A program made the translations under genes and the position numbers. This document shows, piece after piece, positions 1-8,673 of a DNA stretch of 64,000 nt. A model generated the notes under the pieces. It did no database searches. It worked only from the letters and a program-made list of their open reading frames with translations, and had not been told where the DNA came from. The DNA lies in the NCBI GenBank assembly GCA_021848345.1, contig JAJZUV010000003.1:171948-235947 (forward strand), read 5' to 3'. How positions within the stretch are numbered: the first letter of the stretch is position 1; each line of letters starts with the position of its first letter. This stretch comes from Pseudomonadota bacterium. GTDB taxonomy: Bacteria > Pseudomonadota > Gammaproteobacteria > Burkholderiales > Burkholderiaceae_C.

Positions 1-546
1 GGCGTTGAAGGCCTCGGAGTTGTAGATGCGCGCCCAGGTGTACTTCAGGATGGCCTCGCTGTCGCCACGCAGCTTCGCGTAGTGGTACAGCTCGGGGCCG
101 ATGTTGCCCTGCGACGGATCGTTGGCGATCATCTTGTGGCAGGCCAGGCAGTTGCCGCCGTTGGGGCTGCCGGGCTTGTCGCTCCACTGCATGCCCTTGC
201 CGTCCTCGGCGATCTTCAGGCCTTCCTTCCAGTTGCCCAGGTACTTGCCGTCGGCCGGGTAGACCACACCCGCCTGCGCCCTGGACTCGATCCCCTTGGC
301 CACGCCGTCGGGCATCTTCTCCCCGAGGTAGGCGTACTTGGAGCATTCGTACTGCGCCGGCGTCTGCTGCAGGCGCGAGACCTTGGCCTGGCCCTTGTCG
401 GCGAAGTCGTGCTTGAGGATGTCCTGGAAGGACGCGGTGGCGAAGGGGTTGCCGCCGGGACCGGCGGCCTCCTGCTTGGCGCCGGCGCAGCCCGCCAGCA
501 CGGCGGCCCCCAGCGCTGCCGACACAATGAGTGCTAGTTTGTTCAT
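1..546 (-). CDS. soxX: SoxX, c-type cytochrome subunit of the SoxAX complex (3' end off the window)
   Basis: SoxX pairs with SoxA to form the cytochrome that oxidatively couples thiosulfate to the SoxY carrier cysteine in the periplasm. The 182 visible codons carry one CxxCH haem site (C133-L-A-C-H137). The gene is last in the visible soxC-D-Y-Z-A-X order and starts 13 bp after soxA. The N-terminus reads MNKLALIVSAALGAAVLAGC, where L-A-G-C at residues 17-20 fits a lipobox. The mature protein may therefore be lipid-anchored, whereas characterised SoxX proteins are soluble periplasmic cytochromes. The ATG at 546 is the only sensible start. The stop lies left of base 1, and soxB is the expected next gene but is not visible. 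Family is confident; lipidation is inference. Confidence 0.93.
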   Translation of the reverse strand, partial: MNKLALIVSAALGAAVLAGCAGAKQEAAGPGGNPFATASFQDILKHDFADKGQAKVSRLQQTPAQYECSKYAYLGEKMPDGVAKGIESRAQAGVVYPADGKYLGNWKEGLKIAEDGKGMQWSDKPGSPNGGNCLACHKMIANDPSQGNIGPELYHYAKLRGDSEAILKYTWARIYNSEAFNA

Positions 547-559
547 GTCGTCTCCTGGC

Positions 560-1402
560 TCAGCGCTTGAAGGTCGGCGTGTGCAGCGTGGCTCCGTTGG
601 AATTCACGCCCATGTACTCGATCAGGTCCATGACCGCGTTGGAGGTGAACTTCGGCGCCGGCCAGCGTTGCTGGCGCTCGCAGGCCAGCATGCGCCATTC
701 CAGCGTGCGCGCCACGCCCTGCGAGTTCGGATACGCCGGCCAGGTGGCGTAGGAGCTGGCCGCCTCGGCATTGGTCAGGTTGGGCAGCGCGGAGATCTTG
801 ATGCGCTTGCCGCTCTCGGAGTGGCAGGCGGCGCAGGAAAAGCTGAAAGGTCCGGCACGGTAGAAGAACAGCTTCTTGCCGTTCTCGTAGGCCAGTCGCT
901 CCTGCGGCGTGCCCTGCGGGATCGCGATCTTCATGCCGTCGGACTCGTGCGCGACGTACATCGCGATGTTCTCCAGCGGCGAGGCGTTGCCGCCTTCCTT
1001 GGCGAAGTGGTCCTTGTCGGCCTGCATCGGCGTCAGCCCCTGCAGGGTCTCCATGCAGGTCACGAGCCGCGACTCCAGGTCCTGCACGCGGCCGGTGTCG
1101 GCGAAATAGCGCGGCAGCTGCGCGTAGGCGCCCTTGACCACGCCCGGGCCCAGGCCCAGGTCGCACTGTTCCAGCGAGGCATGCTTCGGGCCCGCCTTCT
1201 CGGACCAGAGCTTCTTGCCGTCGTCGATGTTGAAATCGGCGGGGTTGCCGCCCATCTCGTTCATCATCTGCAGGTAGGCGTTGCCTTCCTGCGTGACCGA
1301 ATCGGCCCGCGCCTGGGCGGCGTAGCCGGCCATCAGCATCAGGACGGGCATCGTGAACCCGGCCAGCGCGGCCTTTTTCTTGCTGGATAGTCGCTGTTTC
1401 AT
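560..1402 (-). CDS. soxA: SoxA, L-cysteine S-thiosulfotransferase subunit
   Basis: SoxA is the catalytic subunit of SoxAX, which attaches thiosulfate to the C-terminal cysteine of SoxY. The 280-residue product has a hydrophobic signal segment (about residues 10-32), one haem motif C190-A-A-C-H194 and the catalytic cysteine C241 in LACERQQRWP, the position that carries the cysteine-persulfide haem ligand in this family. The N-terminal half lacks a second CxxCH. C80 and C116 remain where mono-haem SoxA proteins have a disulfide, so this looks like the mono-haem type. It sits between soxZ and soxX in the same direction and is probably co-transcribed. Confidence 0.95.
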   Translation of the reverse strand: MKQRLSSKKKAALAGFTMPVLMLMAGYAAQARADSVTQEGNAYLQMMNEMGGNPADFNIDDGKKLWSEKAGPKHASLEQCDLGLGPGVVKGAYAQLPRYFADTGRVQDLESRLVTCMETLQGLTPMQADKDHFAKEGGNASPLENIAMYVAHESDGMKIAIPQGTPQERLAYENGKKLFFYRAGPFSFSCAACHSESGKRIKISALPNLTNAEAASSYATWPAYPNSQGVARTLEWRMLACERQQRWPAPKFTSNAVMDLIEYMGVNSNGATLHTPTFKR

Positions 1403-1471
1403 GGTCTCCTCGCGAACGGTTCGTGCAGCAGGGAACTCGGGGGGGCCCGCCGAACCGGGCCCCCGGGGCGA

Positions 1472-1783
1472 TCACGAAACCGTGGTGCTTCCGGTCTGCG
1501 TCTCGCCCTTGTTGTCCAGCCAGGTCACGGAGACGGTGTCTCCGGACTTGCCGCCCTTGAAGCTGAACTCCAGGAACGGGTTCTTGGACACGGCGATTCC
1601 CCAGTCGCAGTGCAGCACTTCGGTGTCGCCGTGCTTGCACACCACGGTCTGGATGAAGTGGGCGGGGATGATCTTGCCGTCCGGGCCCTTGAGCAGGCCG
1701 GTGTCCTCGGGGTGGGTCATCAGCACGCGGACGACGACGGTATCGCCGTCGAGGCTGGCGCGCATGCGCATCATGTTGGGCAT
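1472..1783 (-). CDS. soxZ: SoxZ, sulfur-carrier scaffold protein
   Basis: SoxZ is the immunoglobulin-like partner of SoxY. Together they carry thiosulfate-derived sulfur on SoxY between SoxAX, SoxB and SoxCD in the periplasm. The protein is 103 residues, a normal SoxZ length, and has no signal peptide. That is expected, because SoxZ is exported with SoxY by the Tat system. It contains the typical GDTVVVRVLMTHPEDTG and FSFKGGKSGD stretches. It lies 54 bp after soxY and 69 bp before soxA on the minus strand, fitting a single sox transcript. Confidence 0.95.
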   Translation of the reverse strand: MPNMMRMRASLDGDTVVVRVLMTHPEDTGLLKGPDGKIIPAHFIQTVVCKHGDTEVLHCDWGIAVSKNPFLEFSFKGGKSGDTVSVTWLDNKGETQTGSTTVS

Positions 1784-1837
1784 TTGAAACTCCGGTGAAT
1801 GTTCGTTGGAAATCGTGGATTCGACGGGGGCGCGGGC

Positions 1838-2311
1838 TCAGCCGCCGCAGCCGCCCAGCGTGACCTTGATTTCCTTCTTGCTGTACAGCAGCTTGTTGCC
1901 CACCTTGGCGACGGCGTAGACGTCCGAGGTCTGCGCCATCTTGATGCGGGTGGCCACGCTGGGCACCGCGCCGTTCTTCAGATGGAAGGTGGCCGCCAGC
2001 GCATTGGGGTTCTTCTCCACGACGATGCCCAGCATGGTCACGCCGGCCGCGGTGGACTTGATGCCCACCGGCACCACCGCGCCGTTCTCCGCGATGTCGG
2101 GTCCGATGATCGACACTTCGGTGCTCGGGGTCGCGGTCGCGCCCATGGCCTTGGCCACTTCATCGAGCGACTTGACCGAGAACTCCTGGGCGTTCCAGCC
2201 CGGAGCATCGGCGGCCTGCGCGACAGAGGGCACGAGGCCGGCCGTGACGGCCAGGCCGGCCACGGTCGCGCCAGCACCGATCTGAATGACCTGACGACGA
2301 GACTGATTCAT
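1838..2311 (-). CDS. soxY: SoxY, sulfur-carrier protein with C-terminal GGCGG arm
   Basis: SoxY covalently carries sulfur intermediates on a cysteine in a flexible C-terminal arm. The product ends in LGGCGG, with the carrier Cys at residue 155 of 157. The N-terminus MNQSRRQVIQIGAG has a twin-arginine signal for folded export of the SoxYZ pair. I chose the ATG at 2311 because GAGGAG lies about 10 bases upstream and it puts the RR motif near the N-terminus; the frame stays open further upstream. It follows soxD by 79 bp. Confidence 0.95.
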   Translation of the reverse strand: MNQSRRQVIQIGAGATVAGLAVTAGLVPSVAQAADAPGWNAQEFSVKSLDEVAKAMGATATPSTEVSIIGPDIAENGAVVPVGIKSTAAGVTMLGIVVEKNPNALAATFHLKNGAVPSVATRIKMAQTSDVYAVAKVGNKLLYSKKEIKVTLGGCGG

Positions 2312-2390
2312 TTGCAAAAACTCCTCACTGAGACATTGAGTGATGTGCGCGCCCGCGGGTTCAGCAGCGCGAACCGATGCAACTACTGAA

Positions 2391-3491
2391 CTACTGCTTT
2401 GCTCCATCCACCAGCCAGGTCGCGATCATCTTCGCGTCGCCCTCGCTGATACTTTGCGGGGGCATCGGGATACTCCCCCATGTGCCAGAACCGCCCTTGA
2501 TGATGCGCTGGGTCAATTCTGCCACTTCCGTCTGCTTGCCCGCATATTTCTTCGCCACCTCCGCGTAGCCCGGCCCGACGACCTTGTTCGCGCCCATCGC
2601 ATGGCAGGCGATGCAACCATGTTCCTTGAGCAGCGAGATCACCTTCGCGTTCGGGTCGGAAGCCGCGGCCTGCTTGGCTGCGGCGGCCTTCTCGAGTTCG
2701 GCCTTGCTGAGCGTCACCTGGCCGCGGATCGGGCCCCACTGGCGATACTGATCCTGCAGATTGCCCCAGGTGTTCATCGCGTAGTCGGGAATCGAGCTGG
2801 CCACGGCGGGCTTGGGAGCGCAGTTTTTCATGCACTCGACCGCGTGAACATCCGGGATACCCCCGTTACCCAGCACCTTACCCGAGGCCAGTACCACCTT
2901 GCCCCCCGGCCACATGCCGTGATTCCAGGTCATGCCGTTGCGGTTGGGCAGTTCATCCTGCACCTGCTGCACGTTCTGACGGGTGAGCACGAAGTTCGCC
3001 GGAACGATGTTGGCCAGGTTCAGCAGGTAGTCGACCAGCGAGTAGGTCTCGTCCCAGGTCAGGGTGTCCGGCGCGGTCCACGGCATCGCGCGGTGGATGT
3101 AGTCGAACAGGGTCGAAAGCGTCGACAGGCGCTCCAGCGAGGTCCCGATGCCCTCGGAGGGATTGGCCAGCTTGGACACCCAGCCGGTCTTCATCTCCTC
3201 CTTGGTGGCCTGGAAGGCCCCCACCAGCGGCGGGAACACCGCGTTGGAGTCGGCGAAGTCGCCGTGGCAGGAAGCGCACTTGGCCTCCCACAGCTTGGTG
3301 CCTTCGGCGACCGTGCCCTTGCCGTCGGGCAGACCCTTGAAATCCGGGCGCACGTCGATGTTCCAGGCGTGGATCTCCGCCGGCGTGGCGGCGCGCCCGA
3401 GCGAGGCGCCGGGGTTGGCTGCCCACGCGGCCGAGGCCACGGCGGCCAGCGCGGCCGCGAGCGCTGCTTTACGAATGGGCGAGTTGAACAT
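2391..3491 (-). CDS. soxD: SoxD, dihaem cytochrome subunit of sulfane dehydrogenase SoxCD
   Basis: SoxD accepts electrons from the molybdenum subunit SoxC, which oxidises the SoxY-bound sulfane sulfur. The protein (366 residues from the chosen start) has a signal peptide ending near AAWA, an N-terminal haem motif (C72-A-S-C-H76) and a C-terminal one (C293-I-A-C-H297), as in dihaem SoxD. Two in-frame ATGs exist, at 3500 and 3491. GGAG directly abuts the first but is about nine bases before the second, so I chose 3491. The start lies inside the end of soxC, which suggests coupled translation. Presence of SoxCD implies complete thiosulfate oxidation without obligatory sulfur globules. Confidence 0.93.
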   Translation of the reverse strand: MFNSPIRKAALAAALAAVASAAWAANPGASLGRAATPAEIHAWNIDVRPDFKGLPDGKGTVAEGTKLWEAKCASCHGDFADSNAVFPPLVGAFQATKEEMKTGWVSKLANPSEGIGTSLERLSTLSTLFDYIHRAMPWTAPDTLTWDETYSLVDYLLNLANIVPANFVLTRQNVQQVQDELPNRNGMTWNHGMWPGGKVVLASGKVLGNGGIPDVHAVECMKNCAPKPAVASSIPDYAMNTWGNLQDQYRQWGPIRGQVTLSKAELEKAAAAKQAAASDPNAKVISLLKEHGCIACHAMGANKVVGPGYAEVAKKYAGKQTEVAELTQRIIKGGSGTWGSIPMPPQSISEGDAKMIATWLVDGAKQ

Positions 3492-4836
3492 TGCGCACAT
3501 CTCCAGTTGCTTCGACTTGCCAGGTTTGAATCGCGTTGTTGTGGTAGACCGAGCGCGTGCCGCGCACCTTGCGCAGCTGCTCGTAGGTCGGCTGCACGTA
3601 GCCGGTCTCGTCGACCGCGCGGCTTTGCAGGAAGGCGCTGCCGCCGTTCCACACCCAGGGGATGTTGAACCGGGTCAGGGCCTTGTTCTGCACCGGACCT
3701 TCCAGGCGCGCCGGGTGCCAGTTCACGCCGCCGTCGAAGGAGACGTCGACGCGCTTGATGCGCCCGCGCCCCGACCAGGCGATGCCGGTGACGTTGTACA
3801 GCCCCTTGTCCATCAGCACCTGTCCGCCGGACGGAGAAGTGATCACCGACTTGCACTCCATCAAGGACGTGTACTGGCGGAACTTGCCGTCGGGCATGAG
3901 GTCGACGTAGCCCAGCACCTCGTCCTTCGCGGCGAAGGGCTCGGTACCCAGCTTGATGCGCCGCAGGTACTTGATGTTGGACACGCCTTCCACGCCCGGC
4001 ACCACCAGGCGCAGCGGGTAGCCGTTCTCCGGACGCAGCATCTCGCCGTTCTGGCCGTAGGCCACGAGCACCTCGCCCGACAGCACCAGGGACATCGGGA
4101 TGGTGCGGGTCTCGTGCGAACCGTCGGCACCCTCGGCGAGGATGAATCGCACCCCCTTGAGGTTGGCGCCGCAGTCCTCGAGCAGCTTGATCAGCGGCAC
4201 GCCGGTGAATTCGCTGCACGACACCATGCCGTGGGTGTACTGCACGGTCGGCACCGCCACGTTGCCCCATTCCATCGCCGAGTTGGCCCCGCATTCGATG
4301 AAGTGGATGCGCGACACCGGCTGCATGCGCATGATGTCGCCGACGGTGTAGACCTTGGGATTGCGCACCAGGCCTTCCTCGCCCATGACCATCAGTCGAT
4401 GCTGGGAGGGATCGATCTCGTACCAGCCCTGGTGGGAGCGATTGAAGTGCAGGCCCGACGGGGTGATGATGCCGAACATGCCCTGCAGCGGAGCGAAGGC
4501 CACGTTGGCCTGGTTGACCGCCGACAGGCCCGGGCTGATGCGACGCACCAGGTTGGCCTCGTACTTGGAGGGCATGCCGTAGGGCGGCTCGTCCACCGGA
4601 CGGCCCAGCGTGGTGCCCCACTCCGGCTTGTCCAGGATCAGTTTGGAGCCCTTGTCCGACGCCTCGTCGGCATAGGCGGTGGCCGCTCCCGTGGCGACCA
4701 TCGCCGCGCTGGCGCCGGCGAAGGCCCGACGCAGGAAATCGCGCCGGCCCGACTGCACCTGCTGGATCTGCTCGGGGCTCAGGAAATTCTCCGGCGCGGG
4801 ACGCAGCCGGCCTAGCTTGTTGCTGTAGTCACTCAT
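3469..4836 (-). CDS. soxC: SoxC, molybdopterin subunit of sulfane dehydrogenase
   Basis: SoxC belongs to the sulfite oxidase family and oxidises the outer sulfur of SoxY-cysteine persulfide in the periplasm. Seen here are a Tat signal (SGRRDFLRRAFAGASA, about residues 29-44), the molybdenum-binding cysteine C182 in HFIECGANSAMEW, and a C-terminal dimerisation domain including ITGIAWSGRGRIKRVDVS-like sequence, for 455 residues in all. The frame is open further upstream, but MSDYSNKL (ATG 4836) is a family-like start just after the regulator gene. The 3' end overlaps soxD by about 23 bp. Confidence 0.95.
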   Translation of the reverse strand: MSDYSNKLGRLRPAPENFLSPEQIQQVQSGRRDFLRRAFAGASAAMVATGAATAYADEASDKGSKLILDKPEWGTTLGRPVDEPPYGMPSKYEANLVRRISPGLSAVNQANVAFAPLQGMFGIITPSGLHFNRSHQGWYEIDPSQHRLMVMGEEGLVRNPKVYTVGDIMRMQPVSRIHFIECGANSAMEWGNVAVPTVQYTHGMVSCSEFTGVPLIKLLEDCGANLKGVRFILAEGADGSHETRTIPMSLVLSGEVLVAYGQNGEMLRPENGYPLRLVVPGVEGVSNIKYLRRIKLGTEPFAAKDEVLGYVDLMPDGKFRQYTSLMECKSVITSPSGGQVLMDKGLYNVTGIAWSGRGRIKRVDVSFDGGVNWHPARLEGPVQNKALTRFNIPWVWNGGSAFLQSRAVDETGYVQPTYEQLRKVRGTRSVYHNNAIQTWQVEATGDVRNVQLAHS

Positions 4837-4865
4837 CCTCGTACTCGCTGGTTGGCTGTGGGTAC

Positions 4866-5255
4866 CTAGGTGCGCCGGGCCAGGCGCTCGGATTGCGAAA
4901 CCGAATCCGGATCGTCCAGTTCGATCGCGATCTGGGTGCACACGGTGCGGCACAGCTGAACCGCCTTCTCGCTTTGCACCCGGTAATGAATCTGATTGCC
5001 CACGCGACGCTTGGCCACGATGCCCGCCTGGTACAGCACCTTCAGATGCTGCGAGACGTTCGGCTGCGTGGACTCCACCGCATCCATGATGTCGCCCACG
5101 CTCTTCTCGTGCGTGCAGATCGCGTTCAGGATGCGCAGGCGCAGCGGCGTGGCCAGCACGCCGAACAGCTCGGCCGCGGAGTCGAACACCCGCTCGGCGG
5201 CCTGCGCGTCGGATTCGTCGCCGAGCAGCTGGGGAGAAAGGGCCGGGGTTGGCAT
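4866..5255 (-). CDS. ArsR-family regulator of the sox genes (SoxR/SqrR/BigR type)
   Basis: This is a winged-helix repressor of the ArsR/SmtB superfamily, placed first in the sox transcript, 29 bp upstream of soxC. Residues about 30-95 form the DNA-binding domain (LATPLRLRILNAIC..., recognition helix STQPNVSQHLKVLYQAG, wing RVGNQIHYRV). Numbered from the GTG at 5258, its cysteines are C48, C103 and C107. A Cys at the start of the helix after LRLRILNAI plus one near 107 matches the dithiol arrangement of persulfide-sensing SqrR/BigR/YgaV relatives and of SoxR. The likely role, by inference, is derepression of sox genes when reactive sulfur cross-links the cysteines. The start is ATG 5255, or the GTG one codon earlier. 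Confidence 0.88.
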   Translation of the reverse strand: MPTPALSPQLLGDESDAQAAERVFDSAAELFGVLATPLRLRILNAICTHEKSVGDIMDAVESTQPNVSQHLKVLYQAGIVAKRRVGNQIHYRVQSEKAVQLCRTVCTQIAIELDDPDSVSQSERLARRT

Positions 5256-5277
5256 CACTGGTTAATGAAATGTGCGT

Positions 5278-5293
5278 ATAAGCAATGACTTAT
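5278..5293. promoter_or_regulatory. Inverted repeat upstream of the sox regulator, candidate ArsR-type operator
   Basis: ATAAG-N6-CTTAT is a perfect 5-bp inverted repeat in an AT-rich patch about 22 bp before the regulator start. ArsR-family repressors usually bind AT-rich dyads of this size overlapping their own promoter. The same bases provide the only -10-like sequence on the minus strand (TATACG or TTATAC), so binding here could block the sox promoter. No other copy was seen nearby. Operator function is inference. Confidence 0.5.
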
Positions 5294-5324
5294 GAATTGT
5301 AGGGTAGACGGCGACGCCGTCCAG

Positions 5325-5358
5325 CCCCGCCGCATAGTGCTTTCCCTATGCGCCGGGG
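5325..5358. other. Long hairpin between prpE and the sox regulator
   Basis: A 13-bp stem with one mismatch (CCCCG.CGCATAG against CTATGCG.CGGGG) closes an 8-base loop. It lies between the sox regulator promoter and the 3' end of prpE, both minus-strand. No run of T follows it on either strand, so it is not a clear intrinsic terminator. It could protect the 3' end of the prpE message or help a factor-dependent terminator. Confidence 0.35.
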
Positions 5359-5410
5359 CGAAAAGTTGATGCGGGAGGGGGATTGCGGCGCGTGCGGCCG
5401 GCCGCCGGAC

Positions 5411-7309
5411 TCAGGGCTGCCCGGCCAGCGCGGCGCGGATCTGCTCCAGCGCCGCGGGATCTTCCAGCGTGGTCAGGTCGCCGGGTGCGCGCTGTTCGCA
5501 CAGCGCCTGGATGGAGCGGCGCAGCAGCTTGCCCGAGCGCGTCTTGGGCAGCATGGAGACGAACAGCACCCTCGCCGGGCGCGCCACCGCGCCCAGTTGG
5601 ACCTGCACCGTCTGCATGATCTGCGCGCCCAGTTCGGCGCGCGCCTCGGCGGTGGCGGCGCGCGTCGCGTCGCGCGGCACGACGAAGGCCACGGCCTGCT
5701 GCCCCTTGAGGGCGTCGGCGGCGCCCACCACCGCCACTTCGGCCACGGCGGCGTGGCTGGAAATGCTTTCCTCGATCTCGCGCGTGCCCAGCCGGTGCCC
5801 GGCGACGTTGATCACGTCGTCGGTGCGACCGAGGATGGTGACGTAGCCCTGCTCGTCGGCCACGCCCCAGTCGAAGGTCGAATACACCTGGCGGGCGGCG
5901 AAGGTGGACCAGTAGGTATCGACGAAACGCTTGTCGTCGCCCCATACGGTCTGCATGCAGCCCGGCGGCAGCGGCCATTCGATGGCCAGCACGCCCTTGC
6001 GTCCCGCCGGCACCGGTTCGCCGCTGAGTTCGTCGAGGATGCCGACCTTGTAGCCGGGCATGGCCACGCCCGGGGAGCCCGGCTTGGGGGTCAGCGCCTG
6101 CACGCCGGCGGGAATGCCCAGGATCGGCCAACCCGTCTCGGTCTGCCAGTAGTTGTCCACCACCGGCTTGCCCAGGGCCTCGCCGATCCAGCTCGCGGTG
6201 GGTTCGTCCAGCGGCTCGCCGGCGAGGAACAGGCGCTCGAGCGAGGACAGGTCGCGCTCGCGCATGAACGCGGTATCGAACTTCTTCAACACCCGCACCG
6301 CGGTGGGCGACGAGAACATCACCTGCGCGCGGTGCTTCTCGGCCAGGCGCCACAGGATGCCGGCATCCGGGCGCACCGGCGTGCCCTCGAAGAGCACGGT
6401 GGTCATGCCGTGGATCAGCGGCCCGTAGACGATGTAGCTGTGCCCCACCACCCAGCCGATGTCGCTGGTGCAGAAATAGGTTGCTCCGGGGCTGCCGCAG
6501 AAGATGTCCCGCATGGACGTCGCCAGCGCCACCGCATAACCCCCGGTGTCGCGCTGGACCCCCTTGGGTCGGCCGGTCGTGCCCGAGGTGTAGAGGATGT
6601 AGCTCGGATGGGTCGAATCCACCCAGGCGCAGGGCACCTCGACCTCGCCCACCGCGGCGCGCTCGGCGGCATAGTCGAGGTCGCGCCCGGGAACCGGAGC
6701 GAAGGGGTGCAGGCCGCGATCGACCATCAGCACCTGCCGCGGCTTGTGCGCAGCGCGTTCGATGGCCTCGTCGAGCAGGGGCTTGTAGGGAACCACGCGT
6801 CCGCCGCGCGAACCGGCGTCGCTGCTGACCACCAGCTTGGGCGTGGCGTCGTCGATGCGCGTGGCCAGGCTCAGCGCCGCGAAGCCGCCGAACACCACCG
6901 AATGGATGGCGCCGATGCGCGCGCAGGCCAGCATCGCGAACACCGCCTCGGGAATCATCGGCATGTAGATCAGCACCCGATCGCCCTGGCCCACGCCGTG
7001 GCGCTGCAGGATCGCCGCCATGCGCTGCACCTCCCGGTGCAGTTCGGCGTAGCTGTAGCTGCGGCTGCGGTCCACCTCGGTGGACTCCCACACCAGTGCC
7101 GGCTGCGCGCCGCGCGTGGCGAGGTGGCGGTCCACCGCGTTGTGGCACAGGTTGGTCAACCCGCCCGCGAACCAGGCCGCGAAGGGCTTGCGGCTGTCGT
7201 CCAGCACCTGGTCGAAGGGCCGGTGCCAATGGATCAGCCCCGCCTTCTCGGCCCAGAACTCCCGCGGCTGCTCGACCGAGCGCCGGTGATATTGCCTGTA
7301 GTCCGCCAT
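5411..7309 (-). CDS. prpE: Propionyl-CoA synthetase (propionate-CoA ligase)
   Basis: Activates propionate (and probably acetate or acrylate less well) to the acyl-CoA through an acyl-adenylate in the cytoplasm. The 632-residue protein is an ANL-family ligase of normal PrpE length. It has the phosphate-binding loop YTSGTTGRPKG, the segment DIGWVVGHSYIVYGPL typical of PrpE, YWQTETGWPI, and near the C-terminus RSGKLLRR with the catalytic lysine region (MLPKTRSGK). The start at ATG 7309 has AGGAG about 7 bases upstream; the open frame continues further upstream but without family similarity. It follows acuI on the same strand across a terminator-like hairpin, so it may have its own promoter. Confidence 0.92.
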   Translation of the reverse strand: MADYRQYHRRSVEQPREFWAEKAGLIHWHRPFDQVLDDSRKPFAAWFAGGLTNLCHNAVDRHLATRGAQPALVWESTEVDRSRSYSYAELHREVQRMAAILQRHGVGQGDRVLIYMPMIPEAVFAMLACARIGAIHSVVFGGFAALSLATRIDDATPKLVVSSDAGSRGGRVVPYKPLLDEAIERAAHKPRQVLMVDRGLHPFAPVPGRDLDYAAERAAVGEVEVPCAWVDSTHPSYILYTSGTTGRPKGVQRDTGGYAVALATSMRDIFCGSPGATYFCTSDIGWVVGHSYIVYGPLIHGMTTVLFEGTPVRPDAGILWRLAEKHRAQVMFSSPTAVRVLKKFDTAFMRERDLSSLERLFLAGEPLDEPTASWIGEALGKPVVDNYWQTETGWPILGIPAGVQALTPKPGSPGVAMPGYKVGILDELSGEPVPAGRKGVLAIEWPLPPGCMQTVWGDDKRFVDTYWSTFAARQVYSTFDWGVADEQGYVTILGRTDDVINVAGHRLGTREIEESISSHAAVAEVAVVGAADALKGQQAVAFVVPRDATRAATAEARAELGAQIMQTVQVQLGAVARPARVLFVSMLPKTRSGKLLRRSIQALCEQRAPGDLTTLEDPAALEQIRAALAGQP

Positions 7310-7358
7310 GGCTGTCTCCTCGGGAAGGGCTGCGCGCGCGGCGACGGGCCACGCGCGC

Positions 7359-7389
7359 AAAAAACCCCCGCGCCGGGTACGTGCCCGGC
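7359..7389 (-). terminator. Rho-independent terminator after acuI
   Basis: Read on the minus strand, a 6-bp GC stem (GCCGGG/CCCGGC, bases 7389 to 7372) is followed by GCGGGGG and six T (7364-7359). It lies in the gap between the acuI stop and the prpE start and would separate the two transcripts at least partly. Confidence 0.6.
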
Positions 7390-7493
7390 TTCTCGTGTCC
7401 TGGGCGCACCGTAGACACCCCACCTGACAGGACCCTGACCGCCGGTCGCCGCGCCTCGCCCCCCTCCGCACCCGACGCGCCCGGGGCGCGCGC

Positions 7494-8471
<978 letters not shown>

Positions 8472-8541
8472 GGGGTGTCCTCCGTGGAATGGGAACTGCC
8501 CCCAGCCTATCAAAAGCGCAGCGGGCGCGAACGCGCAAACG

Positions 8542-8570
8542 TTGACGCGACTCCGCGAGGGCCGTTACAT
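8542..8570 (+). promoter_or_regulatory. Sigma-70-like promoter for the NlpC/P60 gene
   Basis: TTGACG (8542-8547), a 17-bp spacer and TTACAT (8565-8570) point right toward the hydrolase gene at 8674. They lie in the divergent gap with acuI, leaving a leader of about 100 bases. Confidence 0.5.
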
Positions 8571-8673
8571 TCCTGTACTGGTAAAAAAGCCCCAGAAATT
8601 CGCGAAGTTGTCGTGTCGCGCACGGGTTGTCTCCCGACCCCCGCCACGCGCTCTTTGCGCCGTTCGTCCCGTC

